The notes beneath the pieces are model-generated. The model did not search any database, was not told where the DNA came from, and worked only from the letters and a program-made list of their open reading frames with translations. A program made the translations under genes and the position numbers. A stretch of DNA of 64,000 bases, taken from assembly GCF_943734655.1 (NCBI RefSeq), contig NC_071354.1:193414911-193478910 (forward strand), written 5' to 3'. Of the stretch, positions 1 through 14,887 are shown in pieces. The DNA comes from Sabethes cyaneus (lineage: Eukaryota; Arthropoda; Insecta; Diptera; Culicidae). Within the stretch, counting starts at the first letter, position 1. Each line of letters begins with the position of its first letter.

Positions 1-170
1 ACCCCTAACTGACAAATCTGCGCCAGTGACGTTCAATCGCAGATTTCTTTGGGATTTTGAACTTCTTGGTGTACCTTGGTGCTCCTTGGCAAATGAAGAG
101 CTACGATTACTATTATTTTTTCAACAATAGACAATGTATCTTTAATTTCACTAAATCAGATCTTCTTCAA

Positions 171-697
171 GGGGACATAAACGACTAAAAATTTTGAAAA
201 AATCATTATTTTTTTATTTCAGATTTTGATTGGAAGTAGCTTGGCAAAGATTTTTATAACTTTTGAGGTTTGTAAACGAAACGCAGCCAGAGAAAACAGA
301 AAAAGAAGACAAAATTTAATTTCTTCAGGCATATTTTCTTCTTTTTCTTCGTTTTTCTCAAGCTGTGTTTTGTTTACGAAACTCAAAAGTTATAAAAGTT
401 TTACTTTACAAGCTACTACCAACAAAACAAAAAAAAGTTTGTTCCAGTACGTTGTGTAGTTTCTGAGAAAAAGGTACATAAAGTTTGAAAATCGTTGGTT
501 TTCCAGGAGCGGCGTTTTATTCCGCCGAAGTTATTCCACGCTGCACTGGAATGCTTATATGTATGATCGTTTTTCGGTCACTTCCTGTAGTCGGATCATT
601 ACAAATTTAATATCAAAATAAGCAGAAAAGACTGCAGAATCAAAATCCGAAATAAAAAAGAATGAATTTTTCAAAATTTTTGGTCGTTTATGTCCCC
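171..697. mobile_element. Foldback MITE with long nested inverted repeats
   Basis: The ends are inverted copies: GGGGACATAAACGAC at 171-185 pairs with its reverse complement at 683-697, and similarity continues inward for about 60 bp (to about 230 and from about 640). A second inverted pair lies inside (about 236-290 against 360-418), so the whole unit could fold into a hairpin. The right flank is TTAA (698-701); the left flank is TTCAA, possibly a decayed TTAA. A related segment at 43774-43886 joins the two flanks without this element, which supports its having moved. No transposase is present. Confidence 0.75.
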
Positions 698-790
698 TTA
701 AGTATTTGTCTTTTTTGACAGATTGAGAAAAAAATCCAAAATTTTGGTTGCCACCCGTTACTAACAGTATCTGCGGAGAATGCTCCACAG

Positions 791-2963
791 AAGATTCCTA
801 CTACAAAAGTAAACGCATTTTGTATCAATATTCAGCTATCGTTTCGTGATAATCATTGTTCAAATTCGGAGATAAACCAGATGTAATGTTGAATATGTTC
901 CGCTCGACCTTTGGCCGTAGTAGTATATCTTTGTCTTACGATTAATTTTTTGCTTAATTTGTCGTGTTTAAAAATTTCGCTGAAAATGCCATCCTATGTC
1001 CTATATTGAAATTACGAAATAAAAATTCATTTTGAAATATCCACTAAAAATTGATCGCAATTAGGCCCCCGCTCTAACGTGCGATGTTATTGCTGGCACA
1101 GAATTTATATTGAAATATTTTTCAATTTAGCCGTACAGTCTACCATAAGAGTACTGGTAATCGCATTAATTTTATTACACGTGATCATTTTCGTCGCAAA
1201 TGGGCTACTGTCCTTGAATGTTTCCAATGAACGGGATTTATTTTTGTACCAGTACATTCCTTCAATTTGTCTTCCAATTCCTGTGCGTTTTGTCAACGTG
1301 TTTATTGAGTGAAACGCTTCGAAGAAGCCATGGCACGGACTTGATCACGGTTAGTTGTCCATGCCGTTCGGCTTAGCTGTGACTGTATACAGATTGCTAA
1401 AACCTATCGAATTGTAGCATGTTATAATGAAACGTTCTTACAAACCAGAAGCACTGCTTCTGCTCTCCGATCACTTAAAACCTGACACTAATTGTTATTT
1501 ATTTAATCTCACAGAAACTTCCACCAGTAAAGTGGTGCACGGTTAAATTCGTCGCAGCTTGTGCGCAGCGTTTTTATCCACTTTTTGTTTCATGGGTGTA
1601 CGACGGCGTGGCATGGTGAAGACGCATTTACGATCTGTCTCGGATTATGGTTGGGTGTGATTTTTCCTACACTTACACTCATTACCATCCAAATGGGTAG
1701 GTCATGCACTGCCGCACAATGGGAATGCTTCGCGTTTAGTTCGAATCAGTGAGTGTCAGAGTGAGTAGAAGATAAGCATAACTTGTCCAATTTTAACAAG
1801 TTTTCTGCTGTTGTTCACTTCTGCTAAAGAGCAGTCGCAAATGATGGGCTTCCTTCGGAAGCAAATTAAGATCGAAGAGTAAACGATACGAAGATTGAAT
1901 ACATTTTGCTACACCAAACGTGTAAATGTAATCAAGACATGGAAGCTGCTTGCAGTTCTGATTCATAGCTTCTATTTCAGGGCAAGCCAATATTTCAACA
2001 ATGATTCATAGCATAAACACTTGTGCTACAATAAGTTGACCCGGCGTGGATGATCTATACGAACCACGCTTGTTATGACAGACAGACTCATAATCTCTTT
2101 TACTACACTCTTCCGGTATTATTTTACTAACTTCTACAAAACTACACCACTAGTAGCCGATTACCTAACCTCATAAATCATTCATCGCAGTAGATTACTT
2201 TGGCCATAAAAGCATATTAAACACATCCCAAACAAGCAGGAGACTCCCCGTTCAAGCAGAATTGGCTTACACTAATAAGATTTTTCCTGTTTCGGCTTTG
2301 TGACGCCGCCACCATCGCCGGCCGGTCGGTCGGTCGCACCCCGGGGAGGCGATGCAGTTTCCACGTTGTAAAACTATTTTCCATAACCGTAAGCCGTTTG
2401 GCCCGCAGAACGTGTGAAAGAAGAATGATTTGCTTTTCGAGAAGAGCTAAAATGGAAATGTAAATCTGGAAGCAATTCCTCTGGGTCGATCGTTATGCTA
2501 TAGCAGAACACCACACCGGTTCAACGTTTGTAGTCAGTGCAGGGCTACATGGCATGTTGTTGGATCGTGCGAAAGAGAGTTTTCTTTTCTCCAAATTAAG
2601 CGTAAACAAATAAACCTTTCGGGTGAAGCTGTGGGTGGATTGGTACGAGGTGATGAATGACAGTTTTGCGATTTTGAACACTGAAGTTGTTTATTGGTTA
2701 TGGCATTTGCAGGAGAAAATGAAAATCAAACTGTGTGAAATAACTGTAAATAGTTTCGTCAAAAGAACAGACAAAAGGGTGCGAATAGTTGTTACGGTGA
2801 TTTAAAATTAGTTTATTGTTTTGGCGTCGTCCTAGTATCACTCATGATCTTCGCAATAAGACAAGTTAAAATTCAAAACAGGGCTTGTTCGTTCACTTTG
2901 ACTCAATGTTGATTCAATTGACAGTACCGTCTCAGTCTCAGAGCAAAATTTGACAAAGTTATA
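791..2963. other. Intergenic sequence, no gene recognised
   Basis: AT-rich DNA with only short ORFs of no recognisable similarity and no splice-linked coding signal. A short GC-rich patch near 2310-2360 contains repeated GGTCG units. I see no RNA gene here. Confidence 0.5.
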
Positions 2964-2965
2964 TA

Positions 2966-5784
<2,819 letters not shown>

Positions 5785-6595
5785 AATCGAAAACTACTGA
5801 AACGATCGACGTGAAAATTTGCATGTAGGGGTTTTTGGACCCGAGAAAGGCTCTAATGATGGTTAGAGATCCCTCCCCACACTAAGAGAGGGGGCTCCGA
5901 TACAAATGAAACACAAATTTCTGCATAAATCGAGAACTAATCAAGCAAATGGAACAAACCTTGGTATATGGATGTTTTGGAGTCAATTTTCTATGGTGAA
6001 TTGAGACCTCTTCACTCTTTAAGAGGGGAATTATGACCCCTCCCCCATTTAGGAGGGGGGCTCCCATAGAAATGATATTATACAAATTTCCTCATAGCTC
6101 GAGAACTAATTAAGCAAATGGAAGTAAATTCGTCATTATAAGGTTTTTGGAGGCAAGAATTTTGTCTATGGTGAATTAGGATCCCTCCCCACTTTAGGAG
6201 GAGGGGCTCCCATACAAATGAAATACAAATTTTCACATAACTCGAGAACTAATCAAATAAATGGAACCAAATTTGGCATGTGGGTGTTTTTGGGGACAAA
6301 TTTGGAGTTGAGCCCCTCCCCTCTTTAGGAGGGGAATTATGACATCTCCCCACTTCAAGAGGGGGGGGGGGGGGGGTCTAAGTAACGGGGGGATTGTTTT
6401 CTACTTTACTGTGAGGAAAAATTGAAGATTTGTAAATTAAACTACCCATGGTTTCATAGGGACGTAACTGCCAAAATGGATTATCTAAGTTTGAGCTCCT
6501 CAGAAACATGCTATACTCGAGATTGTGGCAGATTCACGATTTATGTACAACACATTTTAATTTGTGGCAATACTAAGTTTGTCAGGTCAGCTAGT
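5785..6595 (-). mobile_element. Helitron-like (mini-me type) element, reversed copy
   Basis: This is the reverse complement of the left part of the element at 28946-36240. Its end ACTAGCTGACC is at 6595 reading leftward, followed by the shared segment covering A-C-T-T-(A/C)-G-T-A-T-T-G-C-C-A-C. Then come about four degenerate 120-145-bp monomers, a block like that just before the microsatellite in the other copy, and finally the TGTC array. The unique tail beyond the microsatellite is missing and is replaced by the Tc1 relic. A G-run of about 17 lies near 6360-6377. Confidence 0.75.
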
Positions 6596-6894
6596 CGTAT
6601 ATAAATATAGCTGAAACTCGTGTAATTATTCCTGATCACGTAAATCGCCTTCAAAACTGTACGGATATGCCAGTTTTGCGCATCAAATACGATTTATTAG
6701 CATGCATATCTGTGCCTTATACTGATTTTTAACGTTCATATAGCTATAAAAATGCTAGCTGGGAACAACCATGCTCTCAACCATACTTTCAACGACCCAC
6801 GTGAGTTACGTTTATTTTGCAGTATTCGTGGCACTAGGAAAAGTCAATTTTGTTGTGTCTCCTACACGCACCATGCAAAAAACATGTAAATTAA

Positions 6895-8110
6895 CCGTTA
6901 TGTGTGCGACAAAAAAAACACCTTTAGCAGGGCGACAAGGGTACCCGGGTACCCAAAATTGATATTGTTATAACATCAACAATTTTAAACCGATTTCGAC
7001 GAAACAGGTGTCATTTGATTCGTTTATTTATCTAGTTTTGAATCATTTGGCCATTTGGCCACTAAAAGACATACGGGGCCCGAAAATCCGGAATTCCGAC
7101 AGAGTGTCCGCTGTGAGGAAGAGAAATGATTGTATTGCAGGAAAATCAGTCATGCGGATATAAAAACTCTAAAAATTCATACAATGTACTATTTCATATA
7201 ATGAGATGAATCAGGTTGGCCATTCCGGAGTAGGTTCCTGTGGGGTCATGGGTGGCCAGTCCAGGATTGGAGGTAAAACCTAGCAATATGGGTATCAAAG
7301 TTCTTGGAATTAGTTCGGTAGGTGATATTTTTTACATTTCGATGTATTTTGATTGGTTATTTCGAAAATGGTTTCTACGGGGTCACAGATGATACCGCAG
7401 GATTCAAGATAATGCTTAGCATTATCAGAACCGTTCAAAACGTAGAAGCATCCGTTATACATTTGGAACCAGTTCCGAAATTATCAATCAGTACTAAACT
7501 GACCATTTCAGTTCAAAACATCTAAAAGATCCGCTAAACTAATTCTAATATTGGATTAGGCACCCAACTCACCATCTGTATCCCTACAGGAACCAAATTC
7601 TGGAGTGGCCAATGCGATCTAAAGTCACCAATTTATATAATTAGATGAAAAAAGGGTCCACAGTGTCAAGTTCAAAGCTAATAGGTTTACTGAAAGCTGA
7701 TATTCTTTCAAAACATGCGGCTTCCCACGTTTTACCGGATGCTCCGGAATTACCGATTCCCGGAAACTACTTGTCATTTGGTGGCCAAACGCTTTATCTG
7801 ATCAAAACTAGATAAATGTACGAATCAAATGCCACCGGTTTCATCCAAATCGGTTCAACATAACTAAAGTTATGAAGATAGAAAATCATGGGTACCCGGG
7901 TACCCTTGTCGCCCTCCTACGTAATAAAAAAATTCAAGTGACTCTCATTGCTAAACCCCTTTATGGATATGCACCAAAAAACCTCAATTACTTAAGATCA
8001 ACGAGTTTTACGATGTCGCAAAATTTCAATGACGTATGTTTTAAATTGAATGAGTTATAACTATTTTAAAACTGAAAAGGTACCCGGGTACCCCGTCGCA
8101 CACATAACGG
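6895..8110. mobile_element. 1.2-kb MITE with TTAA target duplication
   Basis: Terminal inverted repeats CCGTTATGTGTGCGAC (6895-6910) and its complement (8095-8110) are flanked by TTAA at 6891-6894 and 8111-8114. A second, larger inverted pair lies inside (about 6931-7113 against 7735-7914). The 16-bp palindrome GGGTACCCGGGTACCC occurs at 6939-6954 and 7890-7905, with a near copy at 8079-8094. TTAA plus a CC start resembles piggyBac-type elements, but no transposase is present. Confidence 0.85.
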
Positions 8111-8114
8111 TTAA

Positions 8115-8657
8115 GAGAGTTATGAAGTTTTGAAGAAAGTAGGTAATTCGTTTTAAGGAAAAGCTCCATTCCACATGTCTCGCATAAGTCTAATCAATAT
8201 GTTCACGTACAAAATTTCATGAAATTATAAAAGATTATGCCCCATTTTGTAAGAAAATTAAAAAAATACCCTTGTGCAATAAGTTTAATTGATATTTCCT
8301 TCAATCAATTTAGCTGATTTGTGGTAGGTTGCCACGTTATGATGATAGGTTATGACACGTACGAAAAATCAACTTCTTTGGGCATAGGATAGCTGACGAA
8401 TTGCAAGAGGTAAATGACACCCACCAGCTCAACCAGGGGATTCCTATAGTACATATGATCGAGTTGACTAAATGCGACAGACCTGGGTAGCAGTGGTGAT
8501 TCGCAGGACAGATCATCGTTCTTCGAATGCATTTTCTCTGTTTCGAACATCAAACGCAGCGAACTGCGCAAACGCACCACACTTTTCTCGTCTGATCACT
8601 CCTTTTTCTTCACGTTGCTTGTTGATTCGATCTGCCCGCAGTCCTTTCGCGTATTAG
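8115..8657 (+). other. Upstream region of the first transcribed exon
   Basis: No coding signal. Sequence composition changes to GC-richer, non-repetitive DNA from about 8460, as expected for promoter-proximal sequence ahead of the leader that starts near 8660. No clear TATA box at the expected distance. Confidence 0.4.
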
Positions 8658-8662
8658 TCAGT
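8658..8662 (+). promoter_or_regulatory. Candidate initiator (TCAGT)
   Basis: TCAGT matches the arthropod initiator consensus, placing +1 at 8660. It lies where repetitive DNA gives way to leader-like sequence, 22 bp before the first ATG. A downstream promoter element at +28 to +33 is not convincing, so this is a positional guess. Confidence 0.3.
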
Positions 8663-8681
8663 AGTCGAGCTTCTCTCCGAA

Positions 8682-8762
8682 ATGGTCATCAACATGTTCG
8701 CTCTGTCGGTCGCGGTGCCGCGTTTGTGTGAAAATTTTCCTCGCTCTACAACTTACCGATAA
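8682..8762 (+). CDS. 26-codon upstream ORF
   Basis: ATG at 8682, stop TAA at 8760-8762. It is the first ATG after the candidate initiator and precedes the 80-aa ORF. No family recognised. If transcribed it may limit translation of the ORF downstream; it may also be without function. Confidence 0.25.
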   Translation: MVINMFALSVAVPRLCENFPRSTTYR

Positions 8763-8908
8763 ATTGTGAATTGTGATTCTCGATTATCTCCTGCCTGTTC
8801 CGACTAATTACGATCGATTGTTACGAAGCTGTGCGAAGCTAAATACGACTTTTCCGCTGTGTACCCCCGTCGTTGGGCTCGGTGTTCCGTGTGCGTGCTC
8901 CACTAGTA

Positions 8909-9151
8909 ATGGCAATAATCTTGATTCACTTGCGCCGAATTCTGCTGCTGGTCACGGTCGCTTATCTGTGCGGTACATTGGTGAAAAAGCTGGTCTACGG
9001 CGTGCGCTATCCGAAGATTAACAGTCTACTGTTTACCAAGCGGCTCCACTGCCAGCTGTGGGTGTATCTGTACACAATCTATCTGTACCTGGTTGTACTG
9101 AACTGTGCCGGCTGGAATCAAGTCAACATCTTCGAGACGTTTTTTCGCTAG
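8909..9151 (+). CDS. 80-aa predicted two-pass membrane microprotein
   Basis: ATG at 8909 (purine at -3, G at +4) and TAG at 9149-9151. Many codons end in G or C and leucine is often CTG, unlike the surrounding AT-rich DNA, which suggests real coding. The peptide has a hydrophobic segment at about residues 2-20, a basic loop with K, R and Y at about 25-45, a second hydrophobic, tyrosine-rich segment at about 48-66, and a short aromatic tail ending F-F-R. Low polarity and basic loops suggest a small membrane protein. It sits 1 kb upstream of the start codon of the large gene, on the same strand, so it could be an upstream cistron or a separate small gene. No family recognised. An upstream in-frame TTG exists, but the ATG is preferred. 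Confidence 0.6.
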   Translation: MAIILIHLRRILLLVTVAYLCGTLVKKLVYGVRYPKINSLLFTKRLHCQLWVYLYTIYLYLVVLNCAGWNQVNIFETFFR

Positions 9152-10143
9152 TCAGCAGGAAAAAATGGCGAGAAAGACGTGTGGGATTTTGTGAGGCAAG
9201 TTTTCCCGTCCGTCCTGTGATAGCGGTTGGTCTACCAGAGCCGTGGTGAATTAGGGAAAAGTGGGTATTTTTGCTAAAAATAAGCGTAGATTTGTTATGA
9301 GAGAAACGTCGTGTGTTGAAGAGAGAGTAGTGAGTTCTTGCGCCTACGTCGTAGGTTTAACTACGGTGGGATAAAGTGCTGATTTCGTGTAAAAAGCAAT
9401 TTGTCTATTGTACGCTATTCCTGTTCCACGGAACTATAAATGATACATGAAGAAATTTGTGCCAATTTTATCACATCTCTGAAAATTCACCGTAAACGTT
9501 GATGCCGTGAAACCATGCATTGTGTAATCTGTTTTTCCCGATGATTTCAAAATCAGTGTTTTTTTTTCTTCTTTTGACGAAACAGGAAGAGAAAATAAAT
9601 CTACACATTCACTCAGCTAGCGGTGATAAGATTTCAACACGTTTGAGTCGGTTGATTCTTTCAAACCAGGAGCGTGTTGCACATATTATCTTCTTCAAGT
9701 GATTTTGAGCGTGGAAATTCGGGACCACGAAGTTCGACAGCGACGACGATTGAAACGAAGAACACGGTCAGTAGTGTATCAGTGTGGCTAAAATTAATCT
9801 GGAAAGCAGTAAAAATGAAGCGAGTAGATGATGGTGATGGTGATGCAACAAGTGGTGTATAGTGGCGAGTGAAAATAGTTGTAACACATTCAGCCGCTCC
9901 TGGTAGATGGAGCGGAAAGGCATTTGAAATCGTTAACTGAAAAAGTGTTCTGGCGGAAAAGCGCCCGGTCGGTGTGGTGTGACGTCGTTAGCTATTACTC
10001 CATCAATTTGTTGCAGAGTCACCGGTGGCAACGGGCTTAAATAGAGAGAGAGAAAAAAAACATATTGCTTAGTCATCCTGTTTTTGGCCGGATTCGCATT
10101 AGGAACAGCCAGTTTGCTCACTGGAATTTCTTAAACCATCGTG
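9152..10143 (+). other. Leader/5' UTR-like region
   Basis: Non-repetitive sequence between the small ORF and the start codon of the large gene. It contains a second TCAGT near 9768 and an AATAAA near 9594. The first could be an alternative start site for the large gene; the second could end the small-ORF transcript. Neither can be proved from sequence. No splice pair is obvious. Confidence 0.4.
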
Positions 10144-10170
10144 ATGTCGTCGTATCGCAGTAATTACAGT
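10144..10170 (+). CDS. Large Ser/Arg-rich Trp-pair repeat protein, coding exon 1
   Basis: ATG at 10144 opens nine codons (M-S-S-Y-R-S-N-Y-S) that run straight into the donor GTAAGT at 10171, in phase 0. The next coding exon starts in phase 0, and its Ser/Tyr-rich start resembles this peptide, which supports the join. No in-frame stop intervenes. This start is preferred to internal methionines because the later exons open upstream of any Met. Confidence 0.7.
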
Positions 10171-10659
10171 GTAAGTATTTCGTCGTCAGTGTCGTTTAGC
10201 ATTCTTTCGAAAAATTAGTAATTTACTATATGATTTATTATCACATAGCAACACTAAATGCATCATTTTCGAATGATCCTGTCCTTTTTAATTTGAAATC
10301 GTCATCAGAAATACAGTTTTTGTGGCGCGTGTCCGAAAATTTTTAATTCTTGATGCTAATCGTTAGTGGGTTACCGAAAACCCATTGAATAAACATCTCA
10401 ACTATTCATTGGAGTTTGCAACAATCAACAGTATCCTATATAGGGGGATCCCAGCTCAGTTCGGTCAGCGGATCTCCCAGCTTGGGTAAAATGGAACGAT
10501 ACACACTTTTACTATGCGTTGCTTCAACGATCCTCCCTTACCTAACATTCCACTCATTCCTCTTCACGTATTGCCTCCTATGAGGTCCTAAAAACATCTT
10601 TGTTTCATTACTTCCTGCTTCCGTCCCCTACGTCAGGACTTCCGAGTTCCCCCTTAAAG

Positions 10660-11150
10660 GTTTTTTTTCATTAAATTTTATAGAGACTTGTGGCTTCAAT
10701 TTTTTATTAAATTTAAAAATGAACCTAACTAATTGGGGTTGAGTGATGTTTTAGGCTCCAACCTTTAATTGGATTTAAATTAAACTTGAAATTTAATTTG
10801 AAACAGGTTGAAATGGGACAATAAACTAGACTTGAAATTGAGCTTCAAATCGGAATTGAAATTGAAATTAAATTAGACTCCAAGCTAAACTCATATTCAC
10901 TTTGAATTTGGAAATTACACTTGAAATTGGACTTAAAATGGGACATTAAATTGGGCTTGAAATTGAACTTGAAATTTTATTTGATATTGGACTCATATCG
11001 AACTTGAAATTTGAAATGGAATTTGGCTTGAAATGGTACATTAAACTAGACTTAAAACCGCGCTTGAGATCGGAATTGAAATCAGAATGTAATTATGGAA
11101 TGGAATGGAATTAAATTAGACTTGAAATAGGACTAATTATTATTAATACA
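10660..11150. repeat. Degenerate GAAATT-GGACTT simple repeat block
   Basis: Loose tandem variations on TTGAAATTGGACTTGAAAT, a unit of roughly 12-18 bp with frequent substitutions. Similar blocks recur at about 23160-23400, 24790-24980, 25195-25262 and 25935-25995. No coding potential. Confidence 0.7.
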
Positions 11151-11934
11151 ATCACAATACAGCCACAATAAACGAGTCCTGGAAATCTAATCATAGAAAT
11201 ATTTTAAATTTTTTTATTTATCAGCAGTAATGTCAGCGTAAATGTTTTACGAAACATCCGAGATATTTCACAAATGGTAAATCGGCCAGACCTGTAAAGT
11301 AAAGTATTGCCTCAAAGACGATTCCGAGAAATGGATTTTATGTGAATAAATTATTCATGCATAAATACATTTCTGTATCAATAGTGAAAGAAGAAAGGGA
11401 GACATCTTGTACCAACCACCAATGTTACTAATTTCCATCACGATGATTGCGGTCATCGTCTGCTCATTGCACTTTAAATTCTAACAAGCTATAATCCCTG
11501 ACCGCATTTCAAGGCCAAAGACTAAAACACGAGTTTGGCCTTTTGCAAAAATGCAAAAAATGTATTGCTCGATCAATAGCAACACTGCCAACTGCTTGTG
11601 TATGATTGAACAAATGTTAAATTCGTTGAGAAAAGTGGGCTAGTGAAGGCAAAATAATACTCAAGACCCTCAAGGATGAGCTTTTGGTCCTCAGACCAAA
11701 AACCCGACCAGGTTGTGGGCTTTTTCACTCTCTGTAAATAGATAAAACCCACTCCATAAACTACCAAAATTATTTTAGTATAGAGCTTGCTAAGCCCAGT
11801 GCAAAAGGCTACAAAAACTTATCGTTTTTCACTCAAACCTATGACTTTTTTACCGGGGAAAACAAACCTGTAAAATCAATGTAAAATCGCGCGTCGATGT
11901 GTGTGTGCGGCAAACGTCTGCAAGCTCAATAGCA
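11151..11934. other. Intronic sequence, nothing recognised
   Basis: AT-rich sequence with short ORFs only; no repeat family or RNA gene identified. Confidence 0.4.
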
Positions 11935-12108
11935 AAAAAGCAAAGCCTAGGTGCTGCATTCTGTTATCAAAACCTGACCTTCTGTTCTTATACGACAGAC
12001 TTCACGGCCAGCTGTTGGAATACAGGACAATTCCGGTGCTAGTGCTACGACTCTATTGACTCTAACAGTCTCTCCTAGATGAGATTCGAACATTCGACGA
12101 CTGCACAG
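11935..12108 (-). mobile_element. tRNA-like SINE, minus orientation
   Basis: On the minus strand the unit carries an internal B-box-like GTTCGAATCTCA, preceded by A-box-like sequence about 30-40 bp earlier. The distal part holds AAAGCAAAGCCTAGGTG, which is shared with the unit at 51730-51860 that also has a B box. The two units therefore look like one SINE family. Confidence 0.5.
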
Positions 12109-12921
12109 TGGTCCAAAAGGGCTAAAAGCGGAACTTTTTTTCTAGTGTCTTTTGTTTTCAGCACTTTTCTTCGTATGTATATCCCCCTTAATCTAAAACT
12201 GTCAAAAGTTAGTCATTGCTTACTATAATGAAAATTAAAAAATAACTTTTTTTTGTTAAGAAATATTGACATAGTTTCTTCGGCAAAGTTGAAAATATTG
12301 TAAAAATTAGCAACTTTGCTGAAGAAATAAAATTTCTATCTTCATCGAGTGCTGAACTATAGGGCAGATTTTTTTGAATTTTTTTTTAAAATTAGTGTTT
12401 CATTTTAGTAATTGCCTAGAACATTGCATTCTTGAAAAATGCATGTTTGATTTAGATACTTTTGCATTCGACAATATTGTTCGAACCCTCAGTTCACTAA
12501 AATTATAGTTCTCTCACTCCCGATATAGCTGCTGACCAGTGTGGGCCCAATTGCAATTGTCGCCACCGATCACTCGGAGTGAAGCAAGATCATTTTTGAT
12601 TGAATCTAAAAAATAAACTTTTGTGCCAAATAAATCTGTTTTTGTTAAAATGAACATTGAGTTGTGATATTCAGCCACGGTGAACCTCGACCTGCCACAA
12701 CAATGCATCTGACAAATTTTTCAAGAATACAATGTTCTAGGCAATTATCGAAGCTCTCAAAACACACGTTTTTGCAGAAGACCGTAAATCTCTGGGACTT
12801 TTACTTTCTAAGTTATTGCATATTCAAGCTTTAAATTTTCGTAGCTTAACGAGCCTATGAGGTAAAATGGGGCAAGTGGATTTATGAAATCAGTGCTTCA
12901 TCTTGAAGCTTAAGTCGAGTA

Positions 12922-13361
12922 CAGTGGGATTTAGAATTTGGCATGGTACGATTTTGGCAACAAAAGCATCCGTTTTTGGCAACACAAAATATTTTACTTC
13001 CAAAAATATGCTTAAATATCAGTCAGTTTCCGCATACATACTTTGAATGACGAAAAAATATTGCCCTAAGTGTGTTCATGAAAAAAAGTTTGCGGTTTGC
13101 GGTTTCAAACAATAATATCTTTAGTGCCGTAGGATTACGTCTTACCGCAGGTCGTCAAAAACTTACTTGCACCGCACGGATAGCTCTTGGCGGATTTTGC
13201 AAACATAAAAAGGTTGCAATCGTTGATTAATAACATTTAGTCAATTTCTAACGCACTTACATTGAATTTTTTCATATCAAAAATGGGTCTCGATTTTGGC
13301 ACGGTTTCGATTTTGGCAACATAGGCGACATGCATTTGTTGTCAAATTCGAAATCCTACTG
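12922..13361. mobile_element. 440-bp MITE, TA target site
   Basis: Terminal inverted repeats begin CAGTGGGATTTAGAATTTG and end with the near complement. The element is flanked by TA at 12920-12921 and 13362-13363. The opposite palindrome arm near 14935 reads TTTATAGTACTCGAC with a single TA, the uninterrupted site. The TA target and CAGT start suggest a Tc1/mariner-type MITE. Confidence 0.85.
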
Positions 13362-14002
13362 TACTATAAACTTGTATGGGTTCCGCTTGTCCCCAACCAC
13401 CCCAATAAGAGTACAGCAAGCATTCGTTTTATGTGTTTCGCGTTCGCTAAAAGCTTGATACTCGTCCATTTTTTTGTGTTCGTAGATAGACACATGGTTT
13501 CTTCGGCAAAGATTAAAATTAGTTTTTCATACTTAGCTTATGTTGGTTAAATTTTACAGGAATATATGGTTCTAGGCGATTATTGAAGGACTCAAAATAC
13601 ACGTTTTTGCAGTAGATTGCAATATTTTGGCTCGTGAAGTTAAGGAAAAATGAAGCTTAAATAAGCGATAACTTTGTAAGGAAAGGTCCTAGACATTTGC
13701 AACCTTCTGCAAAAACGTGTATTTCGAGTCTTTCAATAATCGCCTAGAACCATATACTCTTGTAAAATGCAACCAACATACCCTAAACATGACAAACTAC
13801 ATTTTTCAAGAATTTCCAAAGAAAATGCTCTATAGGTTTGCACTCGATAGAGATAGAAATGTCATTTCTTTAGCAAAGTTGTTTGCCTCTATATTTCCTA
13901 TAACTTTGCCGCAGTAACCATTTGTCTATCTACGAACACAAAAAAATGGGCGTGAATCGAGCCTTTAGCGAATGCGAAACACATAAAACGTATGCTTCCC
14001 GT

Positions 14003-14887
14003 CCCAAGTAACCATAAGCATTAATCCAAAACCGTATTTTGGAAATAATTCTGCATCCCTGGTGCCAGTCTTTGGTATATTAGCAATCTTATTGCTTATA
14101 AAACATATATTAACATTGTTGATGCATAGAAGCATTAACGTAAATTAGCATTAAAGAAAGCAATATATGCGCATATAACGTAACAATATAATGCATTTAG
14201 TCAATTGCATTAAAACGAGCCGTAAGTGTTGATAAACGGCTTGTACTTGACTTCTTATTTTGCTATTCTACGGCCACTATTCGTGCCCTCTTCTACCTAA
14301 CAGATGCCGTCTTTTTCTACCTTATTGGTAATGCAGGATAAGTAGATTTGATATGAGAATGAGAATGAGAATATCATCAAGATTTAAATACGACTAATTT
14401 CAACTCACTCAATCACGTCCGCTATGGTTTAGATAGCAAAGGTGCAAGGAAACGAATAAGGTTGCATGACTAACTCCCGGTTTGAGCCATGTCTTAGGTG
14501 GTAACATTACTCAGCATTTCAAAAAATGGTTCTGTTTATCCTGCTCCCCTTGAGATGCAGCAAAAAAAATCGCTTGCTTTTTTAGTTCTTTAAATCCCGA
14601 CCGAATCTATTTTTATTTTCCACAACAAGCAAACGATATGCCGTCGATACTTTTTCGATACGTCGATAATGTAGACAAAATGTCATTTCGATTAAGCCTC
14701 AAACAAACACTAATAATGTTTATTGAATGCTTGTGGCGTAGCATTTTAATAACCCGCTATTTCGTCTTTTTAGCATTATGTGAGTTCTACAGAAGTATAT
14801 ACAGCGATATAAGCTATTATTCATAGTTCTGTATGCTTATACAATGTTGTCAAAGGACTAGTGTTTAGTACTTACTGGTTACTTGGG
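14003..14887 (+). mobile_element. 885-bp MITE, CCCAAGTAACC family, copy 1
   Basis: Ends CCCAAGTAACC and GGTTACTTGGG are inverted repeats. The flanks are GT on both sides, and the opposite palindrome arm near 13411-13414 has only one GT/AC, showing a 2-bp duplication. A close second copy in the same orientation lies at 57674-58549. No transposase ORF. Confidence 0.85.
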
